A stretch of 64,000 nt of DNA, from NCBI GenBank assembly GCA_949361645.1, contig OX442416.1, forward strand, positions 20,977,451-21,041,450, read 5' to 3'. Origin of the DNA: Spongilla lacustris (Eukaryota; Porifera; Demospongiae; Spongillida; Spongillidae). Positions 58,793 to 64,000 of this stretch are shown here, one piece after another. The stretch's first letter is position 1, and each line of letters opens with the position of its first letter. The position numbers and the translations under genes were made by a program. The notes beneath the pieces are model-generated. The model was not told where the DNA came from. It made no database searches and saw nothing but the letters and a program-made list of their open reading frames with translations.

Positions 58793-59486
58793 TGGTGCCA
58801 CCACAGTGATGCAGTCGAGCACATTCCCCTGGATAGTCCTCAGACTGTAATGTATTTAGAGACAGTAGTATTACTGTACATATACAATACATAGGAATGT
58901 TCAAAGGATGTCCATGAGGCCAAGGGAGGGTGCACACCTTGCCAGTAAGACCCTAGCCACCACCCTGTACATTTCCGTGAGTACCTTACCTTTGTAGGAG
59001 GAAGTGGTGATGGCATTAAAGTAAAATAATCACCATGTCAAGCTGTTTTGAATCCTGACGCAACTGTATGCGATGACACCCAGGGACATTAGACATTAAG
59101 GATACAGGCTGATTCATTTTGTTAACAATGCAAATAACGTTAACCTTGCAACAAAGCCTTAAGTTGCAACGTGAAAAGCATGCCGCATTTCTGTCATTAT
59201 ATAAATAATACGTCGGGAGGAATGCGTAGTGATGCGATACATGTATATGGAACGGAGACTCTTGATTATGATCCAGATAGACCTTTAGATCTTTCAGATA
59301 AGTGGACTGTTCTCAAAGCAGCTGTTGACATCATTGTGCATGCGTTTGTGGGCATAGAATACAGACCAAAAAGAATATAAGCACAGGAAGATCTTGGATC
59401 ATGTCCAAGAGTATGCAAAAGAGGTACTGTCCCTTGGGCTTTTTTATCTTGAATTTCAAAATGCACTCATGGAGGATGACAGACAG
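58793..59486. other. Intergenic
   Basis: A 69-codon frame at 59171-59380 (HFCHYINNTSGGMRSDAIHV onward) is unrecognised; it ends just before the duplicated retroelement fragment. Confidence 0.3.
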
Positions 59487-59720
59487 CAGAGAACAGAAAG
59501 CACCAAGTGTGCTGAGTTGGATAGGCGATAGATATCACTTGGCAGTGGAGAAGAGTGGAGCCTGGGGACCAGAGGCATTGAGTGCCATTTTGTGATAACA
59601 CCCACACGTCCATGGTAGCAGCAGAGCTATATGTCCACATCAGCTTGTTATTGGTTAGAGCTAATGCCAATCACTCCTGGGCCACTCCTATCACCAAACA
59701 CCCCCCAGAAAATGAACAGT
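59487..59720 (+). pseudogene. Degenerate retroelement fragment, copy 2
   Basis: Matches 2950-3165 closely (for example GAGCCTGGGGACCAGAGGCA). Together with what follows it defines a duplicated block of about 1.2 kb covering both SRCR gene starts. Confidence 0.6.
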
Positions 59721-59806
59721 ACTCAGTTGTGTGTGTTTGTTCTTGGGTGCTTGTTGTCAACAATTGTATTGTCATTGTTATTTTTGTGCCCTACAATGGC
59801 TACATG

Positions 59807-59856
59807 TAGTTGGGCGTGGCCCGCCCTTCGCGTATTGGGCGGGCCACGCCCAACTA
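59807..59856. mobile_element. 50-bp hairpin element with 9-bp duplication
   Basis: TAGTTGGGCGTGGCCCGCCC and its reverse complement are separated by about 10 nt. Perfect 9-bp direct repeats GGCTACATG lie at 59798-59806 and 59857-59865. The paralogous block near 3238 lacks the hairpin. Confidence 0.9.
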
Positions 59857-60037
59857 GGCTACATGTACATCTTGAATAACAATTTAAATCTATTACTAAG
59901 TACAGCAGACGACTTGGACTGGAGGCCATATCAAGGCATTAAAAACAAAATGCTACATGTACATGTAGCTAAAAGCGGGTGAAAGCTCATTCTGTTTATT
60001 CGCGGTGTACACAAAGCTTCCGGACGTTAAAATAGTA

Positions 60038-60077
60038 TCATAGATATTAAAGTAATTACTAACTTTAATATCTATGA
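60038..60077. mobile_element. 40-bp TIR element with empty site in window
   Basis: TCATAGATATTAAAG and CTTTAATATCTATGA are perfect 15-bp inverted repeats around 10 nt. TAGTA is on both sides (60033-60037, 60078-60082). The paralogous sequence at 3430-3445 reads GTTAATAGTATAAATTTT with no insert. Confidence 0.85.
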
Positions 60078-60140
60078 TAGTATAAATTTTGGAGCCCAAA
60101 GTCATTCGTATAATAATATACATCCATTTGTGTGCGGAGC

Positions 60141-60213
60141 ATGGTGGCTGGAATCAGAGTATTTGTATTTATACCGCTGTTGTTGGCCGCTTGGTTCGCA
60201 ACGACCTCCATAG
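60141..60213 (+). CDS. Signal-peptide exon of SRCR locus 2
   Basis: ATG at 60141; 24 codons plus one base to donor GTATGT at 60214 (phase 1). It encodes MVAGIRVFVFIPLLLAAWFA followed by TTSI, a hydrophobic core after a short basic start, as in a secretory signal peptide. Phase fits the SRCR exon at 60466. This copy is intact where the locus 1 copy (3517) is frameshifted. Confidence 0.75.
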
Positions 60214-60465
60214 GTATGTTGGCTGCGGACTATGTAGCGAAGCACTGAACGCGCAGTCGATCTGATGTATTCGATTTTAGTAAGGTCGCACGTGCCCGCG
60301 ATCCGGTACTTCAACTGCGTTGCGCGAACGTCGACGTGTTGTATACCCATGTGGAAAAAAAGAAAAGAAAACTATTTGCATCACGTGACTCGACAAAGCC
60401 CTAATCGGATTGAATTACAATTGTAACATGTACGTGTAAATTGAGAATGATATCATCCTCTCCAG

Positions 60466-60676
60466 CTCGGAGAGACTTTGCTGTGAGACTGCAGCGAGCA
60501 GTACCTTGGCCGTGTGGAGGTGTACGTGGGAGGGCAGTGGGGAACCATATGCAGTCTGGGCTGGAGCATCGAAGACACTCTAGTCGTGTGTCGCATGCTT
60601 GGCTTCCCCTCTGCCTCGAGGGCTGTGACCAATGGTGTCTATGGTCTGGGTACCGGACCAGTCTGGTTGTCGAATA
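60466..60676 (+). pseudogene. SRCR 1', frameshifted and truncated
   Basis: The acceptor CTCTCCAG precedes it. RRDFAVRL is followed by a 23-nt deletion relative to 3866-4204, shifting the frame. The alternative frame then gives VEVYVGGQWGTICSLGW, LVVCRMLGFPSASRAV and GTGPVWLSN, where the sequence passes directly into a minisatellite. The C-terminal third of the domain is missing. Confidence 0.8.
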
Positions 60677-61060
60677 CTGCCCCCCTCTACTGCCCCCCTC
60701 TCCTGCCTCCCTCTACTGCCCCCCTCTACTGCCTCCCTCTACTGCCCCCCTCTACTGCCCCCCTCTACTGCCCCCTCTACTGCCCCCCTCTACTGCCCCC
60801 TCTCCTGCCTCCCTCTACTGCCCCCCTCTACTGCCTCCCTCTACTGCCCCCCTCTACTGCCCCCCTCTACTGCCCCCTCTACTGCCCCCCTCTACTGCCC
60901 CCTCTACTGCCCCCCTCTACTGCCCCCTCTACTGCCCCCCTCTACTGCTCCCCTCTACTGCCCCCCTCTACTGCCCCCTCTACTGCCCCCCTCTACTGCC
61001 CCCTCTACTGCCCCCCTCTACTGCCCCCTCTACTGCCCCCCTCTACTGCCCCCCTATACT
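60676..61060. repeat. CTGCCCCCCTCTA minisatellite
   Basis: About 30 units of 12-13 bp replace the end of SRCR 1'. Short GTGGTCTGCAGAGGTAGGGA repeats follow to about 61160. Confidence 0.9.
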
Positions 61061-61160
61061 GCAGGATCAGAGTGGTCTGCAGAGGTAGGGAGTGTGGTCT
61101 GCAGAGGTAGGGAGTGTGGTCTGCAGAGGTAGGGGTGTGGTCTGCAGAGGTAGGGGGAGT

Positions 61161-61479
61161 GGAGTAGGAGAGGTATTTAGAGGAAGAGGAGGGGGAGGTA
61201 TGGGGAAGAGGGGAGGGGTGGAAATAGTGGGGATGAGGGATTAGGAGGGGAGGAGGGGCAAGGCATTTGGTATGTAGCCAGAATTTTTTGGTGATGTTTT
61301 TTATAGTCCTTAAATGTGGTGCAGTTAATAATTCACTTGAGGATAGCAGATAACTGATAATTAGGATATTTAATAATAGTGCAGGGATTAAGCTGTAAGC
61401 TGAGGTGTCATGGTGTACGTTGATGGATGGTAAGGTAATCGTGAACTAGACCCCTCCCCTCCCCCTCCCCTCTCTATAG
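61161..61479. other. Intron sequence in locus 2
   Basis: G/A-rich; no exon recognised. Confidence 0.5.
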
Positions 61480-61633
61480 CTGTGACATTTGCTGTTCCCC
61501 TGCGGCTGACCAATGGAAGTTCATCTAGTGATGGGAGAGTGGAAGCTTACCTCAGTGGTGGCTGGGGAACTGTGTGGCGTTAATTGGAACCTACCAGATG
61601 CAACAGTTGTTTGCAGGCAACTTGGCTTCCGAG
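61480..61633 (+). pseudogene. SRCR 2' first-half exon, frameshifted
   Basis: The acceptor TCTCTATAG precedes it and the donor GTACAT is at 61634. It encodes AVPLRLTNGSSSSDGRVEAY, then LSGGWGTV. One or two nt are missing near 61572-61578; the continuation [19 protein letters not shown] is in another frame. Confidence 0.7.
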
Positions 61634-61965
61634 GTACATGTATGTGCATAGATGTGTGTGTGTGTGTGTGTGTGTTTGATGTGTGCGTTTAATGTGTGTG
61701 TTTAATGTGTGTTTGTGTGTAATGTGTGTGTGTGTGTTTGCGTATGTATGTGGACAGACCCTGTATAAGTCTTCTGTGTATTGTGTATGTACGTACATGT
61801 GCCATGTGTTTACATATGCATTTGTAGTGTACATGCACATGTGTACGTGTGCATGTATGTTGATATTACCTCCTCCCTCCCCTCCCCTCCTCCACCCCCT
61901 CCTCCTCCCTGCCCCCTCCTCCTCTACCCCTTCCTCCTCTCCTACCCTCTCCTCCCCAATCACAG
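61634..61965. other. Intron between SRCR 2' halves
   Basis: (GT)n and TGTGTTTAATG repeats at 61650-61740, then a C/T-rich stretch to the acceptor. Confidence 0.6.
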
Positions 61966-62142
61966 GTGCATCACAGGCGCTCACTCGTTCCCCCTTTGGC
62001 TCTGGTCCCCTTCCCATCATCGTTGGGCGTGTCTACTGCACTGGCAATGAGGCACAGTTTGCTAACTGTTCTGGTGTGACTAGTGACACCATTCCCTTTG
62101 CCCTCTGCAACAGTAACACTGTGGCCGGTGTTCGCTGTGTGT
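61966..62142 (+). CDS. SRCR 2' second-half exon
   Basis: The acceptor AATCACAG precedes it and the donor GTAAGT is at 62143. It encodes ALTRSPFGSGPLPIIVGRVY, CTGNEAQFANCSGVTSD and FALCNSNTVAGVRCVC, a diverged SRCR C-terminal half with its cysteines. Confidence 0.65.
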
Positions 62143-62228
62143 GTAAGTGCAGCCATTTTGAGGGCATCACACATCCATTCTTCCTCACTCACTTTTCTTG
62201 ACCACTGCATGGGGGGGGGGGGGGGAAG

Positions 62229-62633
62229 GTTAAGGGGGAACAGCAACCCTCCCTATGTGCACAACAGCAACCCTCCCTATGTGCACAACAGCAACCCTCC
62301 CTATGTGCACAACAGCAACCCTCCCTATGTGCACAACAGCAACCCTCCCTATGTGCACAACAGCAACCCTCCGAATGTGCACAACAGCAACCCTCCCTAT
62401 GTGCACAACAGCAACCCTCCCTATGTGCACAACAGCAACCCTCCCTATGTGCACAACAGCAACCCTCCCTATATGCACAACAGCAACCCTCCCTATGTGC
62501 ACAACAGCAACCCTCCCTATGTGCACAACAGCAACCCTCCCTATGTGCACAACAGCAACCCTCCCTATGTGCACAACAGCAACCCTCCCTATGTGCACAA
62601 CAGCAACCCTCCCTATGTGCACAACAGCAACCA
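62229..62633. repeat. 24-bp minisatellite reading (NSNPPYVH)n
   Basis: About 17 units of 24 bp contain AACCCTCCCTATGTGCACAA. In the frame shared with the following SRCR tail the unit reads NSNPPYVH. Confidence 0.95.
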
Positions 62634-62663
62634 TGCCAAGGATGCAGGGGTTAGGTGCAGAGG
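62634..62663 (+). CDS. SRCR 3' C-terminal scrap
   Basis: The last repeat unit reads on into HAKDAGVRCRG, the standard end of an SRCR domain, before a GTGTGC donor-like site. The rest of the domain is not recognisable. Confidence 0.5.
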
Positions 62664-62699
62664 TGTGCAGAGGGTTTTGTACTCTCCACTGTTGCCCTA

Positions 62700-63236
62700 C
62701 CTATCTGTTCATTGCCCTAGCTATCTATCTGTTCATTGCCCTAGCTATCTATCTGTTCATTGCCCTAGCTATCTATCTGTTCATTGCCCTAGCTATCTAT
62801 CTGTTCATTGCCCTAGCTATCTATCTGTTCATTGCCCTAGCTACCTATCTGTTCATTGCCCTAGCTATCTATCTGTTCATTGCCCTAGCTATCTATCTGT
62901 TCATTGCCCTAGCTATCTATCTGTTCATTGCCCTAGCTATCTATCTGTTCATTGCCCTAGCTATCTATCTGTTCATTGCCCTAGCTATCTATCTGTTCAT
63001 TGCCCTAGCTACCTATCTGTTCATTGCCCTAGCTATCTATCTGTTCATTGCCCTAGCTATCTATCTGTTCATTGCCCTAGCTATCTATCTGTTCATTGCC
63101 CTAGCTATCTATATGTTCATTGCCCTAGCTATCTATCTGTTCATTGCCCTAGCTACCTATCTGTTCATTGCCCTAGCTATCTATCTGTTCATTGCCCTAG
63201 CTATCTATCTGTTCATTGCCCTAGCTACCTATCTGT
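62700..63236. repeat. 24-bp minisatellite, about 22 copies
   Basis: Same unit and same leader sequence as the array at 11463-13085. Confidence 0.95.
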
Positions 63237-63390
63237 TCTCCCTCCCTCCCTCCCTCCCTCCCTCCCTCCCTCCCTCCCTCCCTCCCTCCCTCCCTCCCTC
63301 CCTCCCTCCCTCCCTCCCTCCCTCCCTCCCTCCCTCCCTCCCTCCCTCCCTCCCTCCCTCCCTCCCTCCCTCCCTCCCTCCCTCCCTCCC
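63237..63390. repeat. (CCCT)n microsatellite
   Basis: About 38 tetranucleotide units immediately following the minisatellite. Confidence 0.95.
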
Positions 63391-63939
<549 letters not shown>

Positions 63940-64000
63940 TGAAGTACCCTACTGATTAGTGAAGAGTTTTTAAATCAAATTTGTGTTCATGAAAGAGATG

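Overview
The window is metazoan nuclear DNA and most resembles a demosponge genome. This is inferred from gene content and no search was run. Every supported gene is split by GT-AG introns. The protein families are scavenger-receptor cysteine-rich (SRCR) domains, Sushi, Kelch, FN3, Roco-type (Roc-COR-like) GTPases and a Death domain. Transposon remnants are abundant: hAT, pogo/jerky-like, Mutator-like foldbacks and Ty3/Gypsy. There is no bacterial gene organisation, CRISPR array, rRNA or convincing tRNA gene.

Layout. 1-2.5 kb: a decayed hAT transposase, a minisatellite and a foldback element. 2.6-25.0 kb: a long + strand SRCR/Sushi gene (locus 1) with about ten SRCR modules and two Sushi modules. 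Its introns hold nested transposons and its exons and introns hold many minisatellites. Frameshifts or splice-site lesions occur in most of these modules. 26.0-27.2 kb: four phase-consistent exons of an RNF113-type CCCH-RING splicing factor that lacks its N-terminal part. 30.1-34.7 kb: Kelch repeats spliced to a Roco-like GTPase (Roco A). 39.6 and 43.6 kb: two FN3 exons. 44.3-49.1 kb: a decayed minus-strand Gypsy element. 49.5-50.2 kb: a very young, internally deleted LTR element. 50.4-56.9 kb: a second Roco-like GTPase (Roco B), short linker exons and a C-terminal Death domain. 58.0-58.8 kb: three exons of an unrecognised protein. 59.5-64.0 kb: locus 2, a second, shorter copy of the locus 1 start region, SRCR pieces, minisatellites and an RNF113 3' fragment.

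How it fits together. All junctions from Kelch through Roco A, FN3, FN3, Roco B and Death are phase compatible. I see no convincing terminal exon after Roco A and no first exon before the first FN3. The 30-57 kb region may therefore be one very large gene, or two adjacent genes with an unseen boundary. A GTPase plus Death-domain protein would be cytoplasmic or nuclear signalling machinery. The SRCR/Sushi loci would encode a secreted or cell-surface protein.

The most notable structural signals are: a family of foldback elements with TAGYCTCG ends and 9-bp target duplications; hairpin elements of only 49-50 bp, one with a perfect 9-bp duplication; a 40-bp inverted-repeat insertion and a 2.5-kb element whose paralogous empty sites lie in this window; and repeated tandem amplification of the same SRCR segment in independent exons.
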